Shown here: piece by piece, positions 24,656 to 33,206 of the stretch
Numbering within the stretch: position 1 is the first letter of the stretch
How the letters are laid out: every line of letters starts with the position of its first letter
Assembly: GCF_013155125.1 (NCBI RefSeq)
Contig: NZ_CP053564.1
Span: forward strand, 3,913,501 to 3,977,500
Direction: 5' to 3'
DNA length: 64,000 bases
DNA from: Pseudonocardia broussonetiae
GTDB lineage: Bacteria; Actinomycetota; Actinomycetes; Mycobacteriales; Pseudonocardiaceae
Translations under genes and position numbers: made by a program
The notes under the pieces: model-generated
Told to the model about the DNA's origin: nothing
What the model saw: the letters and a program-made list of their open reading frames with translations, nothing else
The model's database searches: none

Positions 24656-25479
24656 GCACTCCCGACACCGTCGTCCTCGTCCACGGCCTGTGGATGACCC
24701 CCCGCAGCTGGGAGCACTGGGTCACCCACTACGAGGCGAAGGGGATGCGGGTGCTGGCGCCCGCGTACCCCGGCTTCGAGGTCGAGGTCGAGGCCCTGCG
24801 CGAGGACCCGCAGGTGATCGCCGACCTGACGGTGCCCGCCACCGTCGACCACCTCGCCGCCGTGATCTCCGCGCTCGACGCCCCGCCGGTGATCATGGGC
24901 CACTCCTTCGGCGGGACCCTGACCCAGCTGCTGCTCGCCCGGGGCCTCGGCGCCGCGGGCGTGGTGATCGACTCCGCGCCGACCGAGGGCGTCCGCGTCA
25001 CCCCGGTGTCGCAGGCCCGGTCGCTGTTCCCGGCGCTGAAGAACCCGGCGACGCGCCACCGCGCCGTCGCGTTCACCCCCGAGGAGTTCCACTACGCCTT
25101 CACCAACACCCTGAGCGCGGAGGACTCCCGGGCGGCGTGGGAGCGGTACGCGATCGCCGCGCCGGGCTACTGGATCTGGGAGTACGGCCTGTTCGCCAAC
25201 TTCAAGCCCGGCCACCAGGACACCTGGGTCGACTACTCCGCCGACCGGGCGCCGCTGCTGTTCATCGGCGGGGAGAAGGACCACATCATGCCCCCCGCGG
25301 TGAACCGCTCGAACGCCAAGCACTACGCGAAGTCGCCGGCGCTCACCGAGTACCACGAGTTCGCCGGCCGCGACCACTGGACGTGCGCGGCCCCGGGCTG
25401 GGAGGCCGTCGCCGACACGGCGCTGGACTGGGCGCTGGAGCACGCGAAGCCGTTGCAGCGGACCGCCGTCGAGGGCTGA
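24652..25479 (+). CDS. Alpha/beta hydrolase, second of a coupled pair
   Basis: The product has 275 residues starting at ATG 24652 after a strong GGAGGT site inside the end of the previous gene. Motifs: [16 protein letters not shown] (oxyanion region), [10 protein letters not shown] with the nucleophile Ser, Asp in [11 protein letters not shown], and His in [12 protein letters not shown]. This form, with HGLWMTPxSWExW and the end GRxHW, is widespread in actinobacteria beside haloperoxidase-like hydrolases. The substrate is unknown. It may act on the product of the first hydrolase or be a paralogue for a different acyl chain. Confidence 0.9.
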   Translation: MSTPDTVVLVHGLWMTPRSWEHWVTHYEAKGMRVLAPAYPGFEVEVEALREDPQVIADLTVPATVDHLAAVISALDAPPVIMGHSFGGTLTQLLLARGLGAAGVVIDSAPTEGVRVTPVSQARSLFPALKNPATRHRAVAFTPEEFHYAFTNTLSAEDSRAAWERYAIAAPGYWIWEYGLFANFKPGHQDTWVDYSADRAPLLFIGGEKDHIMPPAVNRSNAKHYAKSPALTEYHEFAGRDHWTCAAPGWEAVADTALDWALEHAKPLQRTAVEG

Positions 25480-25504
25480 GGCGCCGAGGGTCGTGCCCCC
25501 GGGC

Positions 25505-25535
25505 TTGACCGTGCCGCAGCGGCACGGTGTGGACT
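25505..25535 (+). promoter_or_regulatory. MerR-type 19-base-spacer promoter with dyad operator
   Basis: TTGACC (25505-25510) and TGGACT (25530-25535) are separated by 19 bases. The perfect 19-base dyad ccgtgccgcagcggcacgg (25509-25527) begins at the last two bases of the -35 element and fills most of the spacer. Overlong spacers with a central dyad are the hallmark of promoters remodelled by MerR proteins. The predicted start of transcription falls at or next to the ATG at 25542, so the mRNA may be leaderless. A near-identical copy lies at 32173-32203. Confidence 0.8.
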
Positions 25536-25541
25536 GGGGGC

Positions 25542-26288
25542 ATGGCCTGGAGCACGCGCGAGATCGCCCGGCTGGCGGGCACCAGCCTGCGGGCGGTGCG
25601 CCACTACCACGACGTGGGGCTGCTGCCCGAGCCCGAACGGCGCTCCAACGGCTACAAGCAGTACGGCGTCGCCCACCTCCTGCGGCTGCTGCGCATCAAG
25701 CGGCTGGTCGACCTCGGCTTCTCGCTGGCGGCCATCGCGGAGATGAGCGAGGACGACCAGCACCCCGCCGAGGCCCTGCGCGCCCTCGACGCCGAGCTGG
25801 CCGCGACGATCGAGCGGCTGCAGCGCGCCCGCGTCGAGCTCGGGCTGATCCTGCGGCACCACGCGCCGACCGACTGGCCCGCCGACCTCGCCCCGGCGGC
25901 CGGCGGGGCGGGGCTGTCGCAGGCCGACCGCTCGCTCGTGACGGTCATGACCCGCGTGATGGGCCCGCGGCGGCTGGAGGCCTACGGCGCCCTGCTGCGC
26001 AGCGACACCACCGACCCCACCGACGGCGAGTTCGACGCGCTGGACCCCGACGCCGACGAGGCGCTGCGCCGCGACCTGGCGGAGCGCATGACGCCCTACA
26101 TCCGCCGCATCCGGGCCGAGCACCCGGCCGTGATGGAGCCCGACACCGACGCCCCCCGCGGGGCCCGGTTCGTCGGCGAGGTCACGGCGGCGGCGCTGGA
26201 GGAGCTGTACAACCCGGCGCAGCTCGACGTGATGCGCCGGGTCGCCGTGCTGCTGGCGCAGGCACCGCCGGACGGAGCGGACCCCTGA
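25542..26288 (+). CDS. MerR-family transcriptional regulator
   Basis: The 248-residue protein has an N-terminal MerR winged HTH (STREIARLAGTSLRAVRHYH, then DVGLLPEPERRSNGYKQY) and a coiled dimer helix near residues 80-110. A C-terminal domain of about 130 residues is rich in Glu/Asp/Arg and has no metal-binding cysteines, so a small organic effector is more likely than a metal. It probably controls its own promoter through the 19-base-spacer dyad directly upstream. It may also control the S9 peptidase operon at 30246-32144, which carries the same operator. It converges with a LysR gene through a repeat-rich hairpin. Confidence 0.9.
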   Translation: MAWSTREIARLAGTSLRAVRHYHDVGLLPEPERRSNGYKQYGVAHLLRLLRIKRLVDLGFSLAAIAEMSEDDQHPAEALRALDAELAATIERLQRARVELGLILRHHAPTDWPADLAPAAGGAGLSQADRSLVTVMTRVMGPRRLEAYGALLRSDTTDPTDGEFDALDPDADEALRRDLAERMTPYIRRIRAEHPAVMEPDTDAPRGARFVGEVTAAALEELYNPAQLDVMRRVAVLLAQAPPDGADP

Positions 26289-26304
26289 CCCCCGCCCCCA
26301 CCTC

Positions 26305-26409
26305 CCCGCGAGTCGGGGTCTGGCTGCGAGCGAGTCGGGGTCTGGCTGCGAACGAGTCGGGTTCGCCGCGTCACCCCGACTCGGTCACCACGAGACCCCG
26401 ACTCGCGGG
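26305..26409. repeat. Tandem 22-base repeats inside a 17-base-arm inverted repeat
   Basis: Outer arms at 26305-26321 and 26393-26409 are perfect 17-base complements. Inside, a 22-base unit with core GAGTCGGGGTCTGGCTGCGA is repeated exactly at 26308-26329 and 26330-26351, with a partial third copy after it. A further GACTCGG-type arm follows. It lies between the convergent merR and lysR genes and includes the last codons of lysR, so it probably acts as a bidirectional terminator. Confidence 0.75.
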
Positions 26410-27326
26410 TTTCCGGGCGTGGGATCCGGGCGGGCCGCGTCGGCCCGCAGCGCCCGCACGGCCCGGCGCAGCGCCGCGACGAGCACAGACGGGTCGTCGA
26501 GGCGGGTGCACAGCGAGATCGGGCACGGCTCGACGTCGGTGACGGGGAGGAAGACCACCTCGGGGTGGCGGTGGCTGTCGACCACGGAGCTGCCGGTGAT
26601 CGCGATCGCCTCGCCCGAGGCGACGACCTCGAGGAGCTCGTCCATCGTGTGCACCACGGGCCCGTACCGCACGGGGACGCCGCTGGGCCGCGGGTCGCAG
26701 GCCCACCACCGCACCCACCGCTCGTCGGTCTCGTCGTCGGTGACGTGCGGTTCGCCGTCGAGGTCGGCCAGCACGACCTCCGCGCGCGCGGCCAGCCGGT
26801 GCCCGGCCGGGAGCGCGACGACGCGCGGCTCGTGGCGCACGACCTCCAGCCGCAGCCCCTCGGTGTCGACGACGGGCGGCCGCACCAGCGACGCGTCGAC
26901 GGTGCCGGAGCGGACCGCGTCGGCCTGGTCGGGCCAGGGCAGCTGCACGAGCTGCACCGACGCGGCCGGCACCTCGCGCTGCACCCGGTCGATGATGCGG
27001 CGGGTGTGGGTGCCGGTGGCGGCGGTCATGAACCCCAGCCGCAGGACGCCGGCGAGGTCGCGGCGGTGCGCCTCGACCGCCGCGACGGCCCGGTCCGCCG
27101 CGGCCAGCGCGGTGCGCGCCTCCGCGAGGAAGCGCCGCCCCGCCTCGGTGGGGACGACCGGGTGCGCGCTGCGGTCGAGCAGGTCGACGCCGAGCTTGCG
27201 CTCCAGCGTGCGCACCTGCTTGCTCAGCGCCGGCGCGCTCACGTAGAGCCGGGCCGCGGCCCGCCCGAAGTGCCCCTCGTCGACGACGGCGACGAGGTAG
27301 CGCACGAGGTGCAGGTTGAGGTCCAC
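26385..27326 (-). CDS. LysR-family transcriptional regulator
   Basis: This 313-residue regulator has an N-terminal winged HTH (EGHFGRAAARLYVSAPALSK, then QVRTLERKLG) and a periplasmic-binding-like effector domain (LRLGFMTAATGTHTRRIIDR, VALPAGHRLAARAEV). It is divergent from the SnoaL-SDR-SnoaL operon starting at 27465 with 138 bases between, and very likely controls that operon. The effector is unknown. Its last eight codons overlap the right arm of the repeat hairpin shared with merR, so the C-terminus (NPRVGVSW) is repeat-derived. Confidence 0.9.
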   Translation of the reverse strand: MDLNLHLVRYLVAVVDEGHFGRAAARLYVSAPALSKQVRTLERKLGVDLLDRSAHPVVPTEAGRRFLAEARTALAAADRAVAAVEAHRRDLAGVLRLGFMTAATGTHTRRIIDRVQREVPAASVQLVQLPWPDQADAVRSGTVDASLVRPPVVDTEGLRLEVVRHEPRVVALPAGHRLAARAEVVLADLDGEPHVTDDETDERWVRWWACDPRPSGVPVRYGPVVHTMDELLEVVASGEAIAITGSSVVDSHRHPEVVFLPVTDVEPCPISLCTRLDDPSVLVAALRRAVRALRADAARPDPTPGNPRVGVSW

Positions 27327-27464
27327 GTCGACTCCCTCCGGTCTGCGCAGTGTCGCACGTCATGCATCAGGCGCGACCGTGACCTGGGGAGTTACCCGGA
27401 TGGTTCACGTCGCGAGCGATCTGTGTCATGGACTGCGCGCCGGCCGCCGACCAACCTCGGGTGC

Positions 27465-28064
27465 ATGAGCCGCTACGAGCACGAGTTCACGACCATGTTC
27501 GCCGGGCTGGAGAAGCAGCTGGAGGGCATCGACAACCCGCGTCACCGCGCGATCCTCACGAACTACCGCCGCCACGGGCTGCTGGAGGTCGCCGGGCGCT
27601 ACCGGGAGCTGCTCGCCCCGGACATGACGGTCGAGCACCCCCAGTACCGCCTGCACGAGGGCGGGCGGTCGATCGTGCTCGACGGGATGGAGCAGGTCGT
27701 CGCGTTCTACGAGTCGCTGACGGCCGCCAACGCGATCGTCATGTGGGTGGCCGAGCAGGACATCGCGGTCAACGACCACGGCTTCTCGGGCGAGGTCGTG
27801 TTCAACGCCTTCGTCCCGGCGCCGATGCTGGGGGAGAGCGCGTTCGCCGACATCCGCGCGGGCGAGGACCCGGGCGAGATGTTCCTGCTGCGCCGCACCC
27901 TGGCCTTCGTCTGGCCCTACGACGAGCGTTGCCGCCTGATCGGCGAGCACGTGTACGAGGACGGGGCGTCGCGGGAGATCATCGAGCCCGACCCGGCCGA
28001 CGTCATCACCGCCGCGCGCGCCGCCGAGCTGCTCGCGCCCGAGATCGACCGGGTCCTGCCGTGA
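27465..28064 (+). CDS. NTF2/SnoaL-like protein
   Basis: The product has 199 residues, starting at ATG 27465. The fold is suggested by the N-terminal helices (ILTNYRRHGLLEVAGRYREL), a short loop LLAPDMTVEHPQYRLHEGG and the beta part MWVAEQDIAVNDHGFSGEVV. Ends of such proteins often form a cone-shaped pocket for a hydrophobic ligand. Some are cyclases or dehydratases, others are non-catalytic. Its stop overlaps the GTG of the mycofactocin-type SDR, which makes it part of the same pathway. Unusually long for SnoaL because of helices at both ends. Confidence 0.7.
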   Translation: MSRYEHEFTTMFAGLEKQLEGIDNPRHRAILTNYRRHGLLEVAGRYRELLAPDMTVEHPQYRLHEGGRSIVLDGMEQVVAFYESLTAANAIVMWVAEQDIAVNDHGFSGEVVFNAFVPAPMLGESAFADIRAGEDPGEMFLLRRTLAFVWPYDERCRLIGEHVYEDGASREIIEPDPADVITAARAAELLAPEIDRVLP

Positions 28065-28930
28065 GCGCCCCCGCAGCCGGGCGCCTGGCCGGGAAGGTCG
28101 CGCTGATCACCGGCGGGGCGCGCGGGCAGGGCCGCTCGCACGCCGTCCGCTTCGCCGAGGAGGGCGCCGACGTCGTCCTCGTCGACCTCTGCGAGCCGGT
28201 CGGCTCGGCGCCCTACCCGATGGCCGACGTAGCCGACCTCGAGCAGACCGTGAAGCTGGTCGAGGACCTCGACCGGCGCGCCCTCGCCGTCCGGGCGGAC
28301 GTCCGCGACCTGGCGGCGCTGCAGTCCGCGGTGGCCGACGCCGTCGCCGCGTTCGGGCGGCTCGACGTCGTCGTCGCCAACGCCGGCATCGCGAGCTACG
28401 CACCGGCGCTGGAGATGGACGAGGGCACCTGGCAGGAGATGATCGACATCAACCTGACCGGCGTCTGGAAGACGGTCCGGGCGGCCGCCCCGGCGCTGGT
28501 CGACGGCGGGCGCGGCGGGGCGGTCGTGCTGACGAGCTCGGTCGCCGGGCTGATCGGGTTCCCGGCGCTGGCCCACTACTGCGCGGCCAAGCACGGGCTG
28601 GTGGGGCTGGCGAAGGTGCTCGCCGTCGAGCTCGCGCCGCACGGGATCCGGGTGAACTCCGTGCACCCCACCAACGTCGACACCGACATGATCCAGAACC
28701 CGGCGATCCACGCCCTGTTCTCCGGCGGCGTGCCCGGCGCCGACCGGGACACCGCCGCCGCCGCGATGAAGGCGATGCACGCCCTGCCCATCTCGTGGGT
28801 CGACGCGGTCGACATCAGCAACGCCGTGGTCTGGCTGGCGTCGGACGAGGCCCGCTACGTCACCGGCATCGCCCTGCCCGTCGACGGTGGCATGACCGCG
28901 CCGTACACGGTCCCGCACCCTGTTGACTGA
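28061..28930 (+). CDS. Mycofactocin-coupled SDR-family dehydrogenase
   Basis: The 289-residue NAD-dependent dehydrogenase has [20 protein letters not shown] (cofactor loop), NAG ([10 protein letters not shown]), the catalytic Ser in LTSSVAG and Tyr-x-x-x-Lys in YCAAKHG. The extra stretch [20 protein letters not shown] between strand 2 and helix C marks the mycofactocin-dependent SDR family. In that family the NAD is tightly held and electrons leave through the redox cofactor mycofactocin. Substrate is probably an alcohol of a terpene or alicyclic compound. It overlaps the upstream SnoaL gene by 4 bases and the downstream one by 8. Confidence 0.9.
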   Translation: MSAPAAGRLAGKVALITGGARGQGRSHAVRFAEEGADVVLVDLCEPVGSAPYPMADVADLEQTVKLVEDLDRRALAVRADVRDLAALQSAVADAVAAFGRLDVVVANAGIASYAPALEMDEGTWQEMIDINLTGVWKTVRAAAPALVDGGRGGAVVLTSSVAGLIGFPALAHYCAAKHGLVGLAKVLAVELAPHGIRVNSVHPTNVDTDMIQNPAIHALFSGGVPGADRDTAAAAMKAMHALPISWVDAVDISNAVVWLASDEARYVTGIALPVDGGMTAPYTVPHPVD

Positions 28931-29318
28931 CTCGGTGACCGACCTCGCGCGCAACAAGGACACCGTCCTCGCCTTCTACGACCTGATGTTCAACCGGTGC
29001 GAGCCCGCCGAGGCCATCGAGCGCTACGCCGGCGCCACCTACACCCAGCACAACGTGCACGTGGCCGACGGCAAGGACGCCTTCGTCGCGTACTTCCGCC
29101 GCATGGCCGACGACCACCCGGGCAAGCACGTGCGGTTCGTCCGGGTGGTCGCGGAGGGCGACCTGGTCGTCGTGCACTGCCACCAGACCTGGCCCGGCAG
29201 CGACGACTACGCCGGCATCGACATCTTCCGCCTCGACGACGGCGGCCGGATCGTCGAGCACTGGGACGTGCTGCAGGTCGTCCCGGCCACCTCGGCCAAC
29301 GACAACGGCATGTTCTGA
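28923..29318 (+). CDS. SnoaL-like small protein
   Basis: The product has 131 residues from the TTG at 28923, or 127 from a GTG at 28935. It carries the classical SnoaL/NTF2 pattern: [20 protein letters not shown] (N-terminal helix), [37 protein letters not shown] and a final [19 protein letters not shown]. The last motif is typical of predicted ester cyclases and SnoaL-like hydrolases. It is the third gene of the LysR-controlled operon and is followed by a clear hairpin. Function is probably ring isomerisation or hydrolysis next to the SDR step, but this is inference. Confidence 0.85.
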   Translation: MTDSVTDLARNKDTVLAFYDLMFNRCEPAEAIERYAGATYTQHNVHVADGKDAFVAYFRRMADDHPGKHVRFVRVVAEGDLVVVHCHQTWPGSDDYAGIDIFRLDDGGRIVEHWDVLQVVPATSANDNGMF

Positions 29319-29326
29319 CCCGCCGT

Positions 29327-29352
29327 CCCGCCCGGGGTCAGCTCCGGGCGGG
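29327..29352. terminator. Bidirectional hairpin between convergent operons
   Basis: CCCGCCCGG (29327-29335) pairs with CCGGGCGGG (29344-29352) over an 8-base loop. It overlaps the last codons of the CPBP gene and lies 9 bases past the SnoaL stop, so it can serve both strands. Confidence 0.6.
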
Positions 29353-30249
29353 CCCCGGCCGTCGGCGCTCGTGCGCCCACACGAGCACGACCATGGCGAC
29401 GTTGACGGCGACGAGGACCAGCAGCGACGCGTCGCCCGCGCCGACGGAGCGGTCGAGCGGGACGGCGCCGCCGTCGGCCATCACCGAGTTGACGACCGTC
29501 GCCAGCACGTTGTTGGCGACGTGGAACGCGACCGGTGCCTCGATGCCGCCGCTGAGGACCGCCATCAGCCCGGTGCTGACGCCGATCAGGGTGTAGTAGC
29601 CGGCCAGCCACGGGTCGACGGAGCCGTGGACCGCGGCGAACGCCAGGCCGGAGACCACGAGACCGACGACCAGGGCCGGGCGGACCGCGCGCACCCACGA
29701 GGCGGCGGCGGGCAGCGCGACGCTGCGGAACATCAGCTCCTCGCCGGCGGCCTGGGCCGGGGTGGTCAGCACGGTGACCACCAGCAGGGCGACGGTCGTG
29801 CCGCTGATCCCGAAGGCGGTCCAGCCGGGGGAGCCGGGCGCGACGAGCGCCACGACCCCGATCCCGGCGGCCACCATCAGCGCCGCGCCGAGGAGGTGGT
29901 GCACCAGGCGGCGGACGTCGAACGCGCGCGGCCAGCTGATCAGGCTGCGCCACGGCGCGCCGGTCGTCCACGTCAGGAGCACGACCGCCAGCAGGCCCGA
30001 GACCGCGATGCTGACGTTGACGGCGAGGAGCTTCAGCGGCGTGAGGCTGGTGGCCAGCGGGTCGTCGCTGCCCTCGACGACGGCGACCAGCCCGTAGAGC
30101 AGGACCTGCAGGACCACCATCACCAGCGCCGGCACGGTGAGGAGCACGAGCGGCGTCCACCAGCTCATGCGCAGGTGGGCGCCGAACGGGCGGGAGCGGT
30201 CGAGCGCCGGGGAGGGTTCCTGCGGCGCGGTCGTCCCCGTCGCGCTCAC
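29338..30249 (-). CDS. CPBP-family intramembrane metalloprotease
   Basis: This 303-residue protein has about eight membrane spans. The three motifs of the CAAX protease and bacteriocin-processing (ABI) family are present: EELMFR (Glu-Glu pair and Arg), FAAVHG, and FHVANN. These form the intramembrane catalytic or metal site. It starts with a GTG overlapping the S9 peptidase stop, so the membrane protease and the cytoplasmic peptidase are made together. The substrate is unknown; peptide processing or self-immunity are the usual roles of bacterial members. Confidence 0.88.
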   Translation of the reverse strand: MSATGTTAPQEPSPALDRSRPFGAHLRMSWWTPLVLLTVPALVMVVLQVLLYGLVAVVEGSDDPLATSLTPLKLLAVNVSIAVSGLLAVVLLTWTTGAPWRSLISWPRAFDVRRLVHHLLGAALMVAAGIGVVALVAPGSPGWTAFGISGTTVALLVVTVLTTPAQAAGEELMFRSVALPAAASWVRAVRPALVVGLVVSGLAFAAVHGSVDPWLAGYYTLIGVSTGLMAVLSGGIEAPVAFHVANNVLATVVNSVMADGGAVPLDRSVGAGDASLLVLVAVNVAMVVLVWAHERRRPGPARS

Positions 30250-32144
30250 GCGTCCGGCGCCCGTCGTCCGCCGAGGTGCTCGGCGAAGTGCCGCTCGATC
30301 GCGCGGTAGAGGCGCATCCGGTTCTCCGGGTTGGCGAAGCCGTGGCCCTCGTCCTCGGCGAGGAGGTACTCGACGGGCACACCGCGCTCGCGCAGCGAGG
30401 CGACGATGTTGTCGGACTCGGCCTGCACCACGCGGACGTCGTTGGCGCCCTGCGCCACCAGCAGCGGCGTGCGGATCTTTTCCACCATCGTGATCGGCGA
30501 CCGGGCGAGCATGTCGGCCTCCTGCTCGGGGACCTCCGGGTCGCCGACGTAGCGGAACCAGCTGTTGACGTTGTAGGCCCGGACGAACGGCGGCAGGGTG
30601 CGCAGGAAGTTCGCCAGGTCGGAGATGCCGACGTAGTCGACGGCGGCGGCGAACCGGTCGGGCGTGACGGTGACGCCCACGAGCGCGGCGTACCCGCCGT
30701 AGGAGCCGCCGTAGATGCCGACGCGATCCGGGTCGGCGTAGCCCTGCGCGACCGCCCAGTCGACGGCGTCGATCAGGTCGTCGTGCATCGCGCGGGCGAA
30801 CTCGCCGATGGCGGCGGTGAGGTGCCGGCGGCCGTGGCCCAGCGAGCCGCGGAAGTCGACCTGCAGCACCGCGTAGCCGCGGTTGGCCAGGAACTGCACG
30901 TCCGGGCTGTAACCCCAGCTGTCGTGGTACCACGGGCCGCCGTGCACGAGCAGGACCAGCGGGAGGTCCCGCGGCTCGACCCCGACCGGCAGCGTCAGCT
31001 GGGCGTGCAGCGGCAGGCCGTCGCGGGCGGGGAAGGCGACCGGCGTCATCGGGGCCAGCGCGGCCGGGTCGCGCTGGGGCTGGGACCGGAACAGGAACCG
31101 GGCCCCGCCGGTGTCGCGGTCGTAGAGCCAGGTGGCGCCCGGGTCGCGGTCGTGGACGAACGTGGCGATCCAGCGCCGGCCCGCCTCGTCGGAGGTCAGG
31201 GTGCCCAGCACGCCGTCGGACAGCTGCTCCAGGGCGGTGAACACCTCGGCGAACGCGGGGTCGACGACCTCGACGTGCGGGCGGTCGCCCGTGAATCGGG
31301 CGGCGAGGACCTCCCCGGTGCCCCGGTGGGTGTAGACGACGGGCGGCAGCACGCCGGGCACCATGGCGCCGGTGATGTCGAGGTCGTGACCGTCGACGGC
31401 CGCGACCACGGTCTCGTCGCCCGTCGCGTGGTCGATGCGGACCAGCCGCAGGTCGTCGCCGTCCTGGAAGGACCCGACGAGCAGGCCCTTCCCGTCGGCG
31501 GTGACCAGCTGCGGGTGCACGCCCACCGGGTGCTCCGCGCCGCCCGTGCGGCGCAGCAGCCGCCGCTGCCCGTCCGGGTCGACCGCGGAGAACTCGACGG
31601 TGCCGTCCTCGGCCAGCGCGGTGTGGAAGGCGGGCCTGCCGTCGCGGTCGAACAGGACGCTGCCGGTCGGGTCGTCCAGCTCCATGTGCACGACCGTCTC
31701 GCCGGTGGCGACGTCGACGCGGAACAGGTCGAAGAACAGCGGCCGCCGGTTCATCGCGACCAGCACGGTCCCCGGCACGGGCGGGTACGGCTCGACCCCG
31801 ACCACGCGCGAGCCCGGGTCCATCGGCGTCAGGTCGACGGGCGGCGCGTCCGGGTCGTCGAGGTCGACGCGGTGCAGGTGCCAGTCCTCGTTGCCGTCGA
31901 CGTCCTGCAGGTACAGCAGCACGCGGGGGTCGTCGGTCCAGTGGTAGCTCGTGATGCCGCGGCGGGTGTCGCGGGTGACGGGCACGGCGTCGGCGTGGTC
32001 GTCGTCGACGCCGCGCACCCACACCTGCAGCCGTCCCCCGTGCGGGGCGAGGTAGGCGATCCGGGTGCCGTCGGGGGAGATCGTGGGGTGGGCGAACTGC
32101 GGATCGGCGAAGAACTCCTCGACGTCGATCAGGGGGGCGGGCAT
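30246..32144 (-). CDS. S9-family prolyl oligopeptidase
   Basis: The 632-residue cytoplasmic serine peptidase starts at ATG 32144 behind GGAGG. The N-terminal two thirds form a beta-propeller (ISPDGTRIAYLAPHGGRLQV, LFDRDGRPAFHTALAEDG). The C-terminal alpha/beta hydrolase domain has the nucleophile in GIYGGSYGGYAAL (Ser near residue 477), Asp in QGANDVRVVQ and His in EDEGHGFANPENR. Family S9C enzymes cleave short peptides, often acyl- or dipeptidyl-peptides. The promoter at 32173-32203 has the same dyad as the merR gene, so MerR at 25542 probably controls it. Confidence 0.92.
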   Translation of the reverse strand: MPAPLIDVEEFFADPQFAHPTISPDGTRIAYLAPHGGRLQVWVRGVDDDHADAVPVTRDTRRGITSYHWTDDPRVLLYLQDVDGNEDWHLHRVDLDDPDAPPVDLTPMDPGSRVVGVEPYPPVPGTVLVAMNRRPLFFDLFRVDVATGETVVHMELDDPTGSVLFDRDGRPAFHTALAEDGTVEFSAVDPDGQRRLLRRTGGAEHPVGVHPQLVTADGKGLLVGSFQDGDDLRLVRIDHATGDETVVAAVDGHDLDITGAMVPGVLPPVVYTHRGTGEVLAARFTGDRPHVEVVDPAFAEVFTALEQLSDGVLGTLTSDEAGRRWIATFVHDRDPGATWLYDRDTGGARFLFRSQPQRDPAALAPMTPVAFPARDGLPLHAQLTLPVGVEPRDLPLVLLVHGGPWYHDSWGYSPDVQFLANRGYAVLQVDFRGSLGHGRRHLTAAIGEFARAMHDDLIDAVDWAVAQGYADPDRVGIYGGSYGGYAALVGVTVTPDRFAAAVDYVGISDLANFLRTLPPFVRAYNVNSWFRYVGDPEVPEQEADMLARSPITMVEKIRTPLLVAQGANDVRVVQAESDNIVASLRERGVPVEYLLAEDEGHGFANPENRMRLYRAIERHFAEHLGGRRAPDA

Positions 32145-32172
32145 CGGTCCTCCGTTCCGGGGGTGGGTCACC

Positions 32173-32203
32173 ACGGAACACCGTGCCGCAGCGGCATGGT
32201 CAA
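32173..32203 (-). promoter_or_regulatory. MerR-type promoter copy in front of the S9 peptidase operon
   Basis: On the minus strand TTGACC (32203-32198) is followed by a 19-base spacer and TTCCGT (32178-32173). The dyad at 32181-32199 matches the merR operator at 18 of 19 positions. The predicted transcript start lies about 22 bases before the ATG at 32144. The poor -10 would make it dependent on an activator. Confidence 0.75.
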
Positions 32204-32315
32204 GCCCGCGTCGGTGTTCGGCTCTTCCGCCCGCGTTCCGGACTCCCGCCCGCGTTTCGGGTTGTCGCTCGGGTGTCGGGCTCCCGCGCGGGTTTCCGGC
32301 TCCCGCGCGCGTTCT

Positions 32316-32386
32316 GAGCTCCCGCGCGGCCCCGGGGGCGCGCGGGAGCCTGTTCGGTGCTCGGGAATCGGGTCGGCGCGCGGGAG
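32316..32386. repeat. Repeat type B, copy 1
   Basis: It opens with GAGCTCCCGCGCGG, followed by CCCCGGGGG and GCGCGGGAGCC, forming a near-perfect stem of about 16 bases. Then comes CTGTTCGGTGCTCGGGAA and another CGCGCGGGA. Copies 2 and 3 are at 32749 and 33207. Confidence 0.75.
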
Positions 32387-32487
32387 ACGGGGGGCATCGC
32401 GCCTCGGTGCTCGGGACGCGGCTCCGTGCTCGCGCAGCGGGAGGCGCAGTCGCCGGCGGGCGGGCCGGCCCGTCGCCGGTCGGGTCC

Positions 32488-32553
32488 GGTGATCGTTGGG
32501 AGTGTGACGTGGTGGTCGTGGGTGGGGCGCTGGTGGTGCGGTCTCGGTGATCA
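32488..32553. repeat. Repeat type A, copy 1
   Basis: This roughly 66-base unit begins GGTGATCGTTGGGAGTGTGA, has GGTGGTGCGGT near its end, and closes with CGGTGATCA. Copy 3 at 32966 is its closest match (about 90% by eye). Confidence 0.75.
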
Positions 32554-32580
32554 AGGGCGGTGGGTGCGGCCGATGGGCCG

Positions 32581-32646
32581 GGTGATCGTCGGGACCGTGC
32601 ACGTGGGGTCGTCGCGGGGGCCGTGGTGGTGCGGTTTCGGTGATCA
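32581..32646. repeat. Repeat type A, copy 2
   Basis: It begins GGTGATCGTCGGGACCGTGC and ends CGGTGATCA. It is about 70% like copy 1 and over 90% like copy 4 at 33059, so copies 1+2 and 3+4 form two duplicated pairs 478 bases apart. Confidence 0.75.
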
Positions 32647-32748
32647 TCAAGTGGCACGGGCTCAGGGCGATCGGCGGGCCACCGGCGCCCGTCCTGCGCG
32701 CGGTGTGGCCGCCGTCCCGCGCGCGTTCCCGTCTGCCGCGCACGTTCC

Positions 32749-32818
32749 GAGCTCCCGCGCGGCCCCGGGGGCGCGCGGGAGCCTGTTCGGTGCGCGGGAA
32801 CAGGATCGGCGCGCGGGA
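32749..32818. repeat. Repeat type B, copy 2
   Basis: It is identical to copy 1 over the first 45 or so bases (GAGCTCCCGCGCGG through CTGTTCGGTG), then GCGCGGGAACAGGATCGGCG. The stem is conserved. Confidence 0.75.
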
Positions 32819-32965
32819 TCTGGCCCGACGCGGGGACCCGGCTCGGTGCGCGGGGTGCGGCTCGGTGCGCGCCACCCGCTGGGCGAACCCGGCTCGGTGG
32901 GTGGGTAGCGCGGGGCGTCCGACGGGGTGCGACTCACCCGCCGTCGGGCTGCGGCTCCGGCTGTC

Positions 32966-33031
32966 TGTGATCGTCGGGAGTGTGACGTGGTGGTCGTGGG
33001 CGGGGCGCTGGTGGTGCGGTCCCGGCGATCA
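32966..33031. repeat. Repeat type A, copy 3
   Basis: It shares GTGTGACGTGGTGGTCGTGG with copy 1 and ends CGGCGATCA. It is the first half of the second duplicated A pair. Confidence 0.75.
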
Positions 33032-33058
33032 AGGGCGATGGGTGCGGCCGATGGGTCG

Positions 33059-33124
33059 GGTGATCGTCAGGACCGTGCACGTGGGGTCGTCGCGGGGACC
33101 GTGGTGGTGCGGTTCCGCCGATCA
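33059..33124. repeat. Repeat type A, copy 4
   Basis: It shares GACCGTGCACGTGGGGTCGT with copy 2 and ends CGCCGATCA. It is the second half of the second A pair. Confidence 0.75.
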
Positions 33125-33206
33125 TCGACCAGGCCCCGCGTCGCCGGCGATCCGGGCGGCACCCGACGCCCGTCCCGCGCGCGTTCTCGGTTCCCGCGCG
33201 CGATCT

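Noticed and set aside
20945-25479. Very long open frames overlapping the LAL regulator and hydrolases (over 1200 codons on each strand).
   Set aside because: They are shadows caused by high GC content. They have Arg/Gly/Ala/Pro-rich composition and no domain motifs, while the accepted frames carry full catalytic and binding motifs.
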